Positions 28,278 through 37,636 of a stretch of DNA of 49,547 nucleotides are shown here, in pieces. Within the stretch, counting starts at the first letter, position 1. Each line of letters opens with the position of its first letter. The translations under genes and the position numbers were made by a program. The notes under the pieces were generated by a model, which searched no databases, had not been told where the DNA came from, and was given only the letters and a program-made list of their open reading frames with translations. Origin of the DNA: Cellulomonas sp. 73-145 (GTDB lineage: Bacteria; Actinomycetota; Actinomycetes; Actinomycetales; Cellulomonadaceae); the NCBI GenBank assembly GCA_001898185.1, contig MKTI01000014.1:1-49547 (forward strand). The letters are read 5' to 3'.

Positions 28278-29720
28278 TCACGCCCGAGAGCGCCTGTGAG
28301 CCACGAAGAGCACGGTCACCACCAGGGCCGCCACCAGGAACAGGGAGCTGCCGGTCAGCGCGGCCTCCACGTGGCGGGCGACGGCGGCGGCTCCGGTCGA
28401 GGTGAGGCCGGCCGTCTGGGCTGCGATGGTGACGAGGATGCCCAGGCCGAGAGAGCTGCCCAACTGGTGGGCGGTGTTGACGAGTCCGGAGGCGGCGCCG
28501 GCGTCCTCGGGCTGGACGTCGTGCACGCCCGCGGAGGTCATGGGCGCGAAGGCCAGTCCTTGGCCGATGCCGATGAGGACCATGGGCGCCGCGACGCTCA
28601 GCCAGTACGAGTCGGCGGTCCCTACCCGGCTGAGCCATCCCATGCCGATCAAGGTGAACAGCACGCCGAGCGTGAGGATCGTGCCCTGGGACATCCGGGC
28701 ACCGAGTCGCGGGATCGACATGGCGACGACGAAGTTCACCGCGGTCATCGGCAAGAAGCCGGCCCCGGCCTGCAGCGGGGTGAAGCCCAGGACGTCCTGC
28801 AGGTACTGGGTGGTGAAGAAGAAGAACCCCATCATGGCGCCCAGGTACAGCATCCGAACGGCGTAGGCACCAGCCCGCTGACGGTTGGCGAACAGTCGCA
28901 GCGGCATGATCGGCTGGGCCGCCCGCGCCTCGTTCAGGACCAGCACGGTGATCAGGATCAGACCCGCGACGATGGCGGCGACGGTGGACGGCGCGGTCCA
29001 GCCGGCCTTAGTAGAGTCCACGATCCCGTAGACGAGCGCGCCGACACCCGCGGTGGCGGTGATGGCGCCGACGGTGTCGAACCGTCCCGGGACGCGGGGC
29101 GTCTCGGGCAGCACCCGGGCGGCGGCGATCCCCATGGCGATGGCGATGGGCACGTTGATGAAGAAGCCGGCGCGCCAGGAGATCCACTGGGCGGCCGCGC
29201 CGCCGACGAGCAGCCCGAGGCTCGCGCCGATCCCGGCGGTGGCGGCGTACCAGGCGATGGCACGGGCCCGCGCTCGGCCGGTGAAGTTCGCGGTGATCAG
29301 CGACAGGGACGTGGGCGCGACGATGGCCGCGCCTACCCCTTGGAACGCACGTGCGGCGATCAGCAGGCCGCCGTTCTGCGCGGTGCCGACCAGCAAGGAC
29401 GCCAGGCCGAAGACCGCCAGGCCGACGATGAAGAGCTTGCGCCGTCCGATGATGTCGCCGGCCCGGGCGCCGAGAAGCAGCAGTCCCCCGAAGACCAGGG
29501 TGTAGGCGTCCTGAACCCAGGACAGGGTCGCCGTGTCCAGGTGCAGCCCGGCCTGGATGCTGGGGATGCCGGTGAAGATCACGGAGTTGTCCAGCAGGAT
29601 CATGAAGTAGCTGATCAGGACGATCGCCAAGATCGCCGCCGGGTGGACGGGACGAGGCCCGTGCCCGGGGCTGGTGGCGCTCATCACGGTCTTCGGGTTC
29701 TCGATCCGTTGGGGGCTCAT
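28278..29720 (-). CDS. MFS transporter, DHA2 type (14 helices), 480 aa
   Basis: Drug-exporter-type permease with LLDNSVIFTGIPSIQAG in helix 1, motif A (LLLLGARAGDIIGRRK) and motif C (RAFQGVGAAIVAPTSLSLI). The ATG at 29720 has only a weak ribosome site; an internal ATG at 29684 would remove 12 residues that lie before the first helix. It is divergent from the XRE regulator at 29843, with a perfect palindrome between them. Confidence 0.92.
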   Translation of the reverse strand: MSPQRIENPKTVMSATSPGHGPRPVHPAAILAIVLISYFMILLDNSVIFTGIPSIQAGLHLDTATLSWVQDAYTLVFGGLLLLGARAGDIIGRRKLFIVGLAVFGLASLLVGTAQNGGLLIAARAFQGVGAAIVAPTSLSLITANFTGRARARAIAWYAATAGIGASLGLLVGGAAAQWISWRAGFFINVPIAIAMGIAAARVLPETPRVPGRFDTVGAITATAGVGALVYGIVDSTKAGWTAPSTVAAIVAGLILITVLVLNEARAAQPIMPLRLFANRQRAGAYAVRMLYLGAMMGFFFFTTQYLQDVLGFTPLQAGAGFLPMTAVNFVVAMSIPRLGARMSQGTILTLGVLFTLIGMGWLSRVGTADSYWLSVAAPMVLIGIGQGLAFAPMTSAGVHDVQPEDAGAASGLVNTAHQLGSSLGLGILVTIAAQTAGLTSTGAAAVARHVEAALTGSSLFLVAALVVTVLFVAHRRSRA

Positions 29721-29792
29721 GGCTTCGCTCTCGTTCGTCGGTGCTTCCAGTGCACGGCACGGTGGGTTCGTGCGGCAGTCACAGCCGTTTCC

Positions 29793-29807
29793 GGTACTGC
29801 CAGTACC
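29793..29807. promoter_or_regulatory. Perfect 15-bp palindrome, probable XRE operator
   Basis: GGTACTGCCAGTACC is an odd-length perfect palindrome centred on 29800 in the 122-bp divergent MFS-XRE region. It overlaps the expected promoter of the regulator (TACCGT, a possible -10, at 29831-29836). Confidence 0.55.
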
Positions 29808-29842
29808 TGCCTGAGAAGGGCCTGGGTTCGTACCGTGGAGGC

Positions 29843-30769
29843 ATGGACAGCCCGGTTCAGCGTTCTGAGGTTCGAGAGTTTCTGAGCAGCCGGCGTGCGC
29901 GGGTGACCCCGCAGCAGGCCGGCCTGCCGGCGTATGGGGGGAACCGCCGGGTCAAGGGCATGCGCCGCGAAGAGGTGGCGATGCTGGCCGGTGTGTCCGT
30001 CGACTACTACGTGCGCATGGAGCGCGGCGACCTGGGCGGGGTGTCCGAAGGCGTGCTGGACTCCTTGGCGACGGCGCTGCAGCTGGACGAGGCCGAACGG
30101 GAGCACCTGTACGCCCTGGCCCGCGCCGCCGGGCCAGGCAGTGCGCGCCGGGCGCGGGCGGGGACGGTCCCCAAGGTGGTGCGGCCGGTGATCCAGCAAG
30201 TGCTCGACGCGATGACAGACGCCCCCGCGTGGGTCCGCAACGGCCGGCACGACATCCTGGCGATGAACGCCCTGGCCCGCGCCCTGTACTCGCCCGTGCT
30301 GGCCTCACCCGTAGCCGGCGCGACGGCCACGCGGCCGGCCAACACCACGCGCTACGTGTACCTCGACCCGGCGGCCCATGACTTCTTCCTCGACTATGAC
30401 GTGATCGCCAACGACGCGGCAGCCATGCTGCGGCTGGAGGCGAGCCGCAACCCGCACGACAAGCGGCTGATCGAGCTGGTCGGGGAGCTGTCCACCCACA
30501 GTGAGCTGTTCCGGCAGCGGTGGGCGTCCCAGGACGTCAAGCTGCACCGCAGCGGCCGCAAGCGGCTGCGGCACCCGGTGGTCGGTGAGCTGGACCTCAA
30601 CTTCGAGTCGATGCCGCTGCCGTCCGAACCGGGTCTGCAGCTGAACGTCTACACCGCCGACCCGAACACCCCGACCGCCGACGGGTTGAAGCTGCTCGCC
30701 AGCTGGGCGGCCAGTCACAGCGACCAGCTGGTCTCCGCAGATACGTCATCCGGCGACGCGACGCACTGA
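29843..30769 (+). CDS. MmyB-like XRE-family transcriptional regulator, 308 aa
   Basis: Paralogue of the regulators at 25438 and 38336. The helix-turn-helix reads MRREEVAMLAGVSVDYYVRMERG. The MmyB domain includes DILAMNALARALYSPVL, YVYLDPAAHDFFLDYD and KLHRSGRKRLRHPVVGELDLNF. ATG 29843 follows GTGGAGGC. It is probably the repressor of the divergent MFS-AKR pair. The ligand of this family is not established; a hydrophobic or aromatic effector bound by the PAS-like domain is an inference. Confidence 0.92.
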   Translation: MDSPVQRSEVREFLSSRRARVTPQQAGLPAYGGNRRVKGMRREEVAMLAGVSVDYYVRMERGDLGGVSEGVLDSLATALQLDEAEREHLYALARAAGPGSARRARAGTVPKVVRPVIQQVLDAMTDAPAWVRNGRHDILAMNALARALYSPVLASPVAGATATRPANTTRYVYLDPAAHDFFLDYDVIANDAAAMLRLEASRNPHDKRLIELVGELSTHSELFRQRWASQDVKLHRSGRKRLRHPVVGELDLNFESMPLPSEPGLQLNVYTADPNTPTADGLKLLASWAASHSDQLVSADTSSGDATH

Positions 30770-30821
30770 CCGCGGAACGCCAGGCTGCGACGCTAGGTGG
30801 CCCCAGCGGATCGCGAGCCGC

Positions 30822-31208
30822 TCACCACGTCGAGGCGATGGTCCGGGCGGCGATCCAGTCGTCTCCGTCGAGCGTGTACTCGATCCGAAGCTGCAGCCGC
30901 CAGGTCCCGCGTGAGCCCCAGATGGTCGCGTCGGTCAGGGTGCGGGCCACGAGCACCACGTCCGGCTGGCTGTGCTCGATGTCCACGTCCACGTCGCGGA
31001 TCGAGTGGTACTGCATCTGGTGCGAGCTGATGTCGTCGAGCCAGTCGGTCTTGGGCTGGAGATAACCGGTCATGTGCGTGAGCGTGAAGCGCTCGCCCAG
31101 CAGAGTGTCGAGCTCGGCCGTGTCCCCGCGGACCATCGCCTCGCGTTGACGGTCGTACGCGGCCCTGACCCCCTCGGCGGCCGAGAGCTTGCTGGTGTCG
31201 CTACTCAC
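30822..31208 (-). CDS. SnoaL-like / DUF4440 NTF2-fold protein, 128 aa
   Basis: Small alpha+beta NTF2-like fold: YDRQREAMVRGDTAELDTLLGERFTLTHMTGY, then a beta-rich half ending in DGDDWIAARTIASTW. The start is GTG at 31208 with AAGGGAGC upstream. Members serve as small cyclases, isomerases or stress proteins, so no reaction can be assigned. It is the last gene of the long leftward module from 37336. Confidence 0.8.
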   Translation of the reverse strand: MSSDTSKLSAAEGVRAAYDRQREAMVRGDTAELDTLLGERFTLTHMTGYLQPKTDWLDDISSHQMQYHSIRDVDVDIEHSQPDVVLVARTLTDATIWGSRGTWRLQLRIEYTLDGDDWIAARTIASTW

Positions 31209-31299
31209 GAGGTGCTCCCTTCACAGGACAGCCTGTCGCGGGCAAGCGGCGCATCCCCGGTACGGGGTCGGGGCCGCGGGGTGATCACTGGGTTGGTGG

Positions 31300-32886
31300 C
31301 TAGTCCTCATGGAGACCTCCCGGGCTGAGGCGAAGCTCTTCCAGGTCCAGCTGCGCCTGGACCTGCCGCAGAACGGCGTCGTCGATGCGGCGCTCGTCCC
31401 TCAGCTGCAGGACGCTTTGCCGCTTCTTCGCGATGAGCGCGAGGCGCAGCTCGGCGTACTGGCGGGCGACCTGCTGGACGTGGTCTCCTCCTGGTGCCGC
31501 GGGTCCTTCGACGACCTGCAGGTGCTCGCGGTACTCCTGGGCCGTGCGTTCGATCACAGCCTCGTCGATGCCGAGGCTGGCCCCGACGGTTCGGACGGCA
31601 TCGAGGGCGCCGCGCGTTGCGACCTGCTCCGCGAGCCGGTGCTCGTCCTCGCTGGCCGTGTCGGGGGCAAATCGCGCCCAGCGGACTACGGGCGGCAGCA
31701 GCACCCCTTGCACGATCAGGGTCAGAGCCACCACGACGGCAGTGACGAAGACGACCATGTCACGGGACGGGAACGGGCCGCCGGCGCGTACAGCCGTGGG
31801 TACGGCCAGCGCAGCGGCCAACGACACCGCGCCTCGGAAGCCCGCCACGGTCGAGACGACCCGCGCCCGGTTGCTGACCCGCCGCAAGCGTTGCGACGGC
31901 CGGCGATCGACCAGGCGGATGGTGTAGGCGGAGGCGAAGAGGAATCCGATGCGGACCACCAGGATGGCCGCCCAGACCGCGAGGGCGGTCAGCAGGCCGG
32001 AGGTCAGCTGCACCCGGGACACGTGCCCGACCGCCGAGTGGATCTCCACCCCGACGAGGATGAACAAGGCGCCGTTCAGCAGGTAGGTACCAAGCGACCA
32101 GAACGATTCGCCCTGACGCCGCGCTGCCGCCGGCAGGGTCCGCGGTCCAACCTGGCTGAGCACCAGCCCGCTGACGACCACGGCGAACACCCCCGAGGCG
32201 CCGAGCTTCTCCGCGAGCAGGAACGACGCGAACGGAGTGAGCACACCGACCGCGTTCGCCAGCCGGGCGTCGCCGGCACGTGAACGCACGCGGACGGTCA
32301 GCCACGCGACGGAGGCACCGGCCAGCAGACCGCCGACGTAGGAGAGCACGAGCAGCCAGGCCACGCGTCCGGCGCTCACGGTCAGCCCGCCGACGGTGAC
32401 GCCGACAGCGACGCCGTACAGAACCAGCGCCGTGCCGTCGTTGATGAGGCTCTCCGCACGCAGGATCGCCACGTTGCGGCGTGGAAGGAGCCGTGCCAGG
32501 ACACCCGTCGCGGTCGCGTCCGTCGGAGCCAGTGCGGCGCCCAGGACCCAGGCAGCACCCCACGGCATCCCGAGCAGATGTGCCACGTAGGCGACGGCCG
32601 CTGCCGTCAGACCGACCAGGACAGTGCTCGTCAAGACGACACCGCGGAGGTTGAACCGAATCTCCCGCACCGAGCTGGTGATGGAGTCCCAGAACAGCAG
32701 AGCGGGCAGGAACACCAGCAGCATCAGCTCCGGCGGCAGGTGCACTTGCGCGAGCCCGGGTACGAAACCGATGAGCGCGCCCAGGACGAGCAGGACGACA
32801 GGGAGGGGAGCTCGCGCCCGGTGCGCGAGAACGCCCGCTGTCACCAGGACCGCTCCGAGCAGCACCACCAGCTCAAGTGCGTGCAT
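31300..32886 (-). CDS. Na+/H+ antiporter, CPA1 family, 528 aa
   Basis: Inner-membrane cation/proton exchanger. There are about 12 helices in residues 1-400, with the ion-site motifs GAALAPTDATATGVL and RAESLINDGTALVLYG (the Asn-Asp pair of CPA1 transporters). The C-terminal 120 residues are hydrophilic and partly coiled coil (QVVEGPAAPGGDHVQQVARQYAELRLALIAKKRQ). It sits in the middle of the redox module, between DUF2255 and SnoaL genes, and may balance pH or sodium during electrophile stress. That link is an inference. Confidence 0.92.
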   Translation of the reverse strand: MHALELVVLLGAVLVTAGVLAHRARAPLPVVLLVLGALIGFVPGLAQVHLPPELMLLVFLPALLFWDSITSSVREIRFNLRGVVLTSTVLVGLTAAAVAYVAHLLGMPWGAAWVLGAALAPTDATATGVLARLLPRRNVAILRAESLINDGTALVLYGVAVGVTVGGLTVSAGRVAWLLVLSYVGGLLAGASVAWLTVRVRSRAGDARLANAVGVLTPFASFLLAEKLGASGVFAVVVSGLVLSQVGPRTLPAAARRQGESFWSLGTYLLNGALFILVGVEIHSAVGHVSRVQLTSGLLTALAVWAAILVVRIGFLFASAYTIRLVDRRPSQRLRRVSNRARVVSTVAGFRGAVSLAAALAVPTAVRAGGPFPSRDMVVFVTAVVVALTLIVQGVLLPPVVRWARFAPDTASEDEHRLAEQVATRGALDAVRTVGASLGIDEAVIERTAQEYREHLQVVEGPAAPGGDHVQQVARQYAELRLALIAKKRQSVLQLRDERRIDDAVLRQVQAQLDLEELRLSPGGLHED

Positions 32887-33090
32887 GCCTGCCTCCGTTC
32901 AACCCGACCCGTCGGGACGTCGTCGGTGCGCACCCAGCCCTGGCGCCCGCCGTTCGAATCGATCGGGTCCCCGTCGGGGCACCGCGAGGACGGGGTGGCA
33001 CGAGGAGACCTCGACGGTGCCCTGATCGGGTTGGAGGCGGCCCGTCGGAGGCCGGGCCGGTGTCGGGCCGCCCCGCTGCACGCGCTACGG

Positions 33091-33456
33091 CTACTGCCGG
33101 TCCACCCGCAGGGTGGTCGCGGTCGCCGCTGCGTTGGTGATGGCCTTCACGGGTGAGCCGCTGCCGTACTTGGCCCGGTAGGCGCGGTCGATCGCAGCGT
33201 TGTGCCCGTCGTCGGGGGTGAAGGTGACGTCGGCGTGCACCCCGCCGGCGTCGATGGTCCCCGTGCCGGTGCGGCGCACGGCCCGGTACCAGGCGCCCTC
33301 CTGTCCGCGCACGGACCGGATGAACAGCGCGCCGTCGGTGACGACGTGCCAGACGATGGTGGACGGTCGCAGGGTGCCGTCCGGGCGGTACGCAGCCACA
33401 TCCAGCTCACCGGCGCGGTCGATCGCGCTCAGCTCAGCGGTGCTCCAGTCGGTCAT
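33091..33456 (-). CDS. DUF2255-family protein, 121 aa
   Basis: Small protein with the DUF2255 pattern: DGTLRPSTIVWHVVTDGALFIRSVRGQEGAWYR followed by GTIDAGG and a C-terminal AYRAKYG segment. The fold resembles flavin-split-barrel or pyridoxamine-phosphate-oxidase-like proteins, and its function is unknown. It begins 33 bp after the upstream aldo/keto reductase stop and probably belongs to the same transcript. Confidence 0.8.
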   Translation of the reverse strand: MTDWSTAELSAIDRAGELDVAAYRPDGTLRPSTIVWHVVTDGALFIRSVRGQEGAWYRAVRRTGTGTIDAGGVHADVTFTPDDGHNAAIDRAYRAKYGSGSPVKAITNAAATATTLRVDRQ

Positions 33457-33488
33457 GGTTGGTGGTCCTTTCTCCAGAGCCGAGCCGG

Positions 33489-34505
33489 TCAGCGTCGGCG
33501 GGCGGCTGCGATGAGCTCATGAGTGCCGTAGCTGTTGTCGTCCGGGTTGAGCGTCACACCCGGAGCGACGATCTGGTCGATGCGGTCGAGCACGTCCGCG
33601 CTCAGCGTGACCTCTGCAGCCGGTAGGTACGAGTCCAGCTGTTCCATGGTCCGCGGGCCGACGATCGCCGAGGTGACACCGGGGTGGTTGATCACGAACG
33701 CGATGGCCAACTCGATCAGCGTCAGCCCGGCCTCCGCGGCGAGGACGGCCAGGTCCTCCACGACGTCGAGCTTGCGCTGGTTCGCCGGCGTGGACATGTC
33801 GAACCGGGCGCTTGGGCGCGCCGGCGAGGTGGGCGTGGATGCGGCGTTCTTGCGCCACCGCCCCGACAGCCACCCGCCGGCCAGCGGGGAGTAGGTCAAC
33901 GTCCCCATGCCGTGGCGCAGGGTGGTGGGCAGCACGTCCTCCTCGATGCCGCGCACCAGGATCGAGTACGGCGGCTGCTCGGTGACGAACCGTTCCAGGC
34001 GCCTTTCGGCGGAAACCCACTGGGCCTCGATGATCTGCGACCCGGAGTAGGAGGAGGAGCCGAGGTAGCGGATCTTGCCCTCGTGCACGAGGTCCGACAA
34101 CGCCCCGAGGGTCTCGGCGACGTCCATGTCCGGGCTGGGGCGGTGCACCTGGTACAGGTCGATGTAGTCCGTGCCCAGGCGCCGCAGCGAGGCCTCGACC
34201 TCGCGGATGATCCAGCGCCGGGACCCACCGCGGTGGTTCGGGTCGTCATCCATCGGCATGAAGAACTTGGTGGCCAGGAACACCTCGTCGCGCCGACCGG
34301 CCAGGGCCGCACCGACGATCTCCTCCGACACGCCGGCGGAGTACACGTCGGCGGTGTCGACGAAGTTGATCCCGACGTCCAGCGCGCGGTGGATGATCCG
34401 GGTGGCGTCGGTGCGGTCGTCGTTGCCCCAGGGGCCGAACATCATGGACCCGAGGCACAGCGGGCTGACCTGCACACCGGTTCGGCCCAACGGTCGGTAC
34501 TGCAC
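33489..34505 (-). CDS. Aldo/keto reductase, 338 aa
   Basis: Starts MQYRPLGRTGVQVSPLCLGSM. The tetrad lies in DTADVYSAG, ATKFFMP and YQVHRPS. The cofactor end reads AIVGPRTMEQLDSYLPAA. It has a 39-bp gap to the carboxymuconolactone decarboxylase gene and the same polarity. It is closest in this window to the 27200-28198 reductase but clearly distinct. The substrate is unassigned. Confidence 0.93.
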   Translation of the reverse strand: MQYRPLGRTGVQVSPLCLGSMMFGPWGNDDRTDATRIIHRALDVGINFVDTADVYSAGVSEEIVGAALAGRRDEVFLATKFFMPMDDDPNHRGGSRRWIIREVEASLRRLGTDYIDLYQVHRPSPDMDVAETLGALSDLVHEGKIRYLGSSSYSGSQIIEAQWVSAERRLERFVTEQPPYSILVRGIEEDVLPTTLRHGMGTLTYSPLAGGWLSGRWRKNAASTPTSPARPSARFDMSTPANQRKLDVVEDLAVLAAEAGLTLIELAIAFVINHPGVTSAIVGPRTMEQLDSYLPAAEVTLSADVLDRIDQIVAPGVTLNPDDNSYGTHELIAAARRR

Positions 34506-34544
34506 GAGGACTCCTTGAGGTTGTGGTCAGGACGTTCGTCGCGA

Positions 34545-35300
34545 TCAGGCGTCCACCGTCAGCGCGTCGATCGCCGCCAGGGCGTTGAGCGCCCGCGGGT
34601 AGCCGACGAACGGAACGAGGCCGGAGACGAGCGCGAGCAGCCGGCCGCGGCCGTTGCCGACGTTGAGGTTGGCTGCCACGTGTCCGCGGACCTGGTTGTC
34701 CGCGCCACCGAGGCCTACCAGGATGGCCAGGGTCAGCAGCTCACGGGTGGGGAGGTCCAGGCCGGTGCGGGTGTAGTGGTCGCCGAAGCAGTGCGCGGAC
34801 AACCACTGCTGGATGTGCTGCTCGTCGTCGGGCGCGTTCGCGTACTGCGCGGCGACCCGGTCGGAGCCGATGATCTGCTCTTGCACGGCACGCCCGGCCG
34901 CCGCCCGGGTCTCCCGGTCGGTGGTGGACTGGCTTGGCAGCGGCAGCGGGACGCCCAGCTGTTCGAGCAGGTCGTTGGTGGCGTGCACGAAGTCCAGCGC
35001 TCGTCCGATCCCGACGTAGGGGACCGCCTGGTACACCAGCTCCTTCAGCTGGACCGGGCTGACTCCGACGGTGAGCGCGGCACCGGCGATGACGCGGAAC
35101 TCGGCCGAGGCGCCGGCGCCGACGAGGGCGGCGAGCTGGGTCAGCAGCCGGGTCCGGATCTCCAGTTCGCAGTGGGCGGGGACGTCCTCGAGGGCGAAGT
35201 TGGCGAGGATCTCCACCAGTTCCGGGTCGGTGCCCGCGAGGGTCGGAACCACGTCGGGGAAAAACGCGTCGTGGGCGGCAGCAGCCGTCGGTGTAGGCAT
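34545..35300 (-). CDS. Carboxymuconolactone decarboxylase (CMD/AhpD-like) double-domain protein, 251 aa
   Basis: Two CMD repeats are visible. The first is around residues 45-105 (TRLLTQLAALVGAGASAEFRVIAGAALTVGVSP). The second is around 180-245 (TRELLTLAILVGLGGADNQVRGHVAANLNVGNG). The peroxidase ExxCxxH pattern of AhpD is absent from both, so a disulfide-reductase role is unlikely. ATG 35300 follows GAAGGAC. CMD proteins are often linked to cupins and aldo/keto reductases, which is the gene set seen across these modules. Confidence 0.87.
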   Translation of the reverse strand: MPTPTAAAAHDAFFPDVVPTLAGTDPELVEILANFALEDVPAHCELEIRTRLLTQLAALVGAGASAEFRVIAGAALTVGVSPVQLKELVYQAVPYVGIGRALDFVHATNDLLEQLGVPLPLPSQSTTDRETRAAAGRAVQEQIIGSDRVAAQYANAPDDEQHIQQWLSAHCFGDHYTRTGLDLPTRELLTLAILVGLGGADNQVRGHVAANLNVGNGRGRLLALVSGLVPFVGYPRALNALAAIDALTVDA

Positions 35301-35359
35301 GGCCTGTCCTTCGGGTCGGTGCATGGGCAGGCGACCGGGATCGTCCGCCCGTACGGGGA

Positions 35360-36397
35360 TCAGGGGCGAACGAGGACCTTGAGGGCTCGCCGGGAGTCCA
35401 TCAGCCGGTACGCCTCGGCGATGTCGTCGAGCGTCACCTCGGCGTCGAAGACGCGTCCGGGAGCGATCTGCCCGGACAACACTTGCGGGATGGCGTCCTC
35501 GATGTAGGCGCGCACGGGTGCTGGTCCACCGTTCAGAGTCGCGTTCTTGCCGAACAGGGACCCGAACCCGACCGGGGCGTCCTCGTACTGGGGGACCCCG
35601 ACCCGGGAGATCACCCCACCCGGGCGGACCACCCGGAAGGCCTGCTCGTAGGCCGGCATGTGCCCGACGGCTTCGAGCACCACGTGGGACCCTTCTCCGC
35701 CCGTCAGCTCGAGCACCTTCGCAACCCCAGCCTCCCCGCACTCAGGCACGACATGAGTGGCGCCGAAGGTCACACCCAGGTCGGTGCGGTCGGTGTGGCG
35801 GCCCATCAAGATGATCTGCTCGGCACCCAGCTGCTTGGAGGCCAGCACCGCCGACAGCCCCACAGCACCGTCGCCGATCACCGTCACGGTCTTGCCGGGC
35901 TCCACGCGTCCCATGTGCGCGGCGTGGTAGCCGGTCAGGTACACGTCAGAGAGGGTCAGCAGGGACGGCAGCAGGGCCTCGTCGACGTCGCCCGGCAGGG
36001 CGACCAGCGTCCCATCGGCCTGCGGGACCCTGACCTTCTCCGCCTGGGCTCCGCCGATGCCGCCCGCGCCGTACCACCCGCCGTGCTGGCAGGAGGTGTG
36101 GAACCCCTCCCGGCAGAACGGGCACGTGTTGTCGCTGACGGCGAACGGCGACACGACGAAGTCACCTGGCTTCAGGTTGGTGACGGCCGACCCGACCTGC
36201 TCCACCACGCCGAGGAACTCGTGCCCCATCGGTGTGCCGGTGGCCGAGGCGGGCGTGGACCGGTACGGGTGCAGGTCGGACCCGCACACGCACGCCAGGG
36301 TGACCCGCACGACCGCGTCGGTGGGCTCGACGATCTGCGGGTCGGGCACCTCCTCCACGCGCACGTCGCCAGCGCCGTACATGAATGTTGCTCGCAC
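35360..36397 (-). CDS. Zinc-dependent alcohol dehydrogenase (MDR family), 345 aa
   Basis: Paralogue of 21578-22594 with the same order of motifs: CVCGSD and GHEFLG (catalytic zinc), CPFCREGFHTSC (structural zinc loop) and VTVIGDGAVGLSAVLAS (NAD(P) fold). The start is GTG 36397 with AAAGGA upstream. It lies 45 bp downstream of the AKR5-type reductase stop. The pair ADH + AKR5 occurs in the first module too, in the same relative order. Confidence 0.92.
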   Translation of the reverse strand: MRATFMYGAGDVRVEEVPDPQIVEPTDAVVRVTLACVCGSDLHPYRSTPASATGTPMGHEFLGVVEQVGSAVTNLKPGDFVVSPFAVSDNTCPFCREGFHTSCQHGGWYGAGGIGGAQAEKVRVPQADGTLVALPGDVDEALLPSLLTLSDVYLTGYHAAHMGRVEPGKTVTVIGDGAVGLSAVLASKQLGAEQIILMGRHTDRTDLGVTFGATHVVPECGEAGVAKVLELTGGEGSHVVLEAVGHMPAYEQAFRVVRPGGVISRVGVPQYEDAPVGFGSLFGKNATLNGGPAPVRAYIEDAIPQVLSGQIAPGRVFDAEVTLDDIAEAYRLMDSRRALKVLVRP

Positions 36398-36442
36398 AAA
36401 CAGTCCTTTCGGTGATTCGTTGACAAGGGGCTCTGGACCGGC

Positions 36443-37336
36443 TCATGCCTCCGGGATAGGACGTCCCCACGCCTCGAGGGTCATCGATGCCGGCTCCGGG
36501 CCGCCACGGTGGTCGGTGTCTAGCGCGTCGATGGCCGCCAGCTCGGCATCGGTCAGGTCGAAGTCCGTGACGGCGAAGTTCTCCCCGATCCGGGACGGGG
36601 TGACCGACTTCGGGATCGCCGAACGCCCTTGCTGCAGGTGCCAGCGCAGCATCACCTGCGCCGGGGACTTCCCGTGCCGCGCGGCAATCTCGCCGATCGT
36701 CGGGTCCTGCAACGTGGACGTGCGCCCGGACTCCCCGTAGAACGTGATCCCGCCGATCGGGGACCACGCCTGGGAGACGATGCCGTGCAGCGCGTCGGCG
36801 GCCAGCACGTCCGGCTGCCGGAAATACGGGTGCACCTCGATCTGGTTGACCGCTGGCACCACGGCGGTGGCCTCGAGCAGGTCAGCCAGGTGCTCTTGCA
36901 TGAAGTTGGAGACGCCGATGGCGCGTACCTTCCCGTCCGCAAGCAGGGCTTCGAGCGCGCGGTAGGCCGCGATCGTCAGGTCGAACCGGGTCGGCAGCGG
37001 CTGGTGCAGGATCAACAGGTCGATCGTGTCCAGAGCGAGCTTGGCCGCGGACTTCTCGAAGGCGTGCAGCGTGGCGTCGTACCCGTAGTCGCTGATCCAC
37101 ACCTTGGTCTCGACGAACACCTCGTCGCGCGGAACCCCCGACCTGCTGAGGGCCCGGCCCACCTCCCGCTCGTTGCCGTACGCGGCCGCGGTGTCGATGT
37201 GCCGATAGCCCACCTCCAGCGCGGTCTGCACCGCAGACACGGTCTCCGTGGGTGGCGTCTGGAACACCCCGAAGCCCAGAGCCGGCATCGCGACGCCGTT
37301 GTTCAGGGTGAGAGTCGGGATCGAGTGCACGCTCAT
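36443..37336 (-). CDS. Aldo/keto reductase, AKR5C-like, 297 aa
   Basis: Near copy of the 22910-23797 protein throughout: LNNGVAMPALGFGVFQTPP, DTAAAYGNEREVG, KVWISDYGYDATLHAFEKSA, RSAIPKSVTPSRIGENF. ATG 37336 is preceded by CAGGAGGC. It is the first gene of the leftward module that continues through 30822. The substrate is unknown. Confidence 0.93.
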   Translation of the reverse strand: MSVHSIPTLTLNNGVAMPALGFGVFQTPPTETVSAVQTALEVGYRHIDTAAAYGNEREVGRALSRSGVPRDEVFVETKVWISDYGYDATLHAFEKSAAKLALDTIDLLILHQPLPTRFDLTIAAYRALEALLADGKVRAIGVSNFMQEHLADLLEATAVVPAVNQIEVHPYFRQPDVLAADALHGIVSQAWSPIGGITFYGESGRTSTLQDPTIGEIAARHGKSPAQVMLRWHLQQGRSAIPKSVTPSRIGENFAVTDFDLTDAELAAIDALDTDHRGGPEPASMTLEAWGRPIPEA

Positions 37337-37636
37337 GCCTCCTGACGCTAGGTAGCGGGTCGGAGCGATGGGAGGCCCTGTCGTTACCCCGCTGCAGCGC
37401 GTTAGCTCTGGCGTCTCCTGCCAGGTGGGCACGCACGGGCGGGCGCCGTGGGGGAGTGAAGTTGTCGTTCCATGACTCGGTGCGACGCGCGACTCGCTCG
37501 GCGCTGGGCTTCCAGCTGGGCGTATCGGGCTTCGGGGTTGCTTCCCGTAGGTCGGCACCAACGCGGGTGCACGAGCAGATCCGTGCACCCGCGTTGGGAG
37601 GGGCTCGTCTCTTCGAGTCGTCGACGACGGATGCCG
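37337..37636. other. Intergenic region: promoter side of the 36443 module and SnoaL terminator
   Basis: No gene is supported. It contains the hairpin at 37558-37597. The string CTGCCAGGTGGGCA at about 37428-37441 recurs near 39946-39959 and may be a regulator site upstream of the leftward module. Confidence 0.45.
37558..37597. terminator. Strong terminator hairpin after the SnoaL gene
   Basis: Perfect 16-bp arms (37558-37573 and 37582-37597) with an 8-base loop, 40 bp downstream of the SnoaL-like stop on the - strand. This isolates that gene from the next leftward module. Confidence 0.85.
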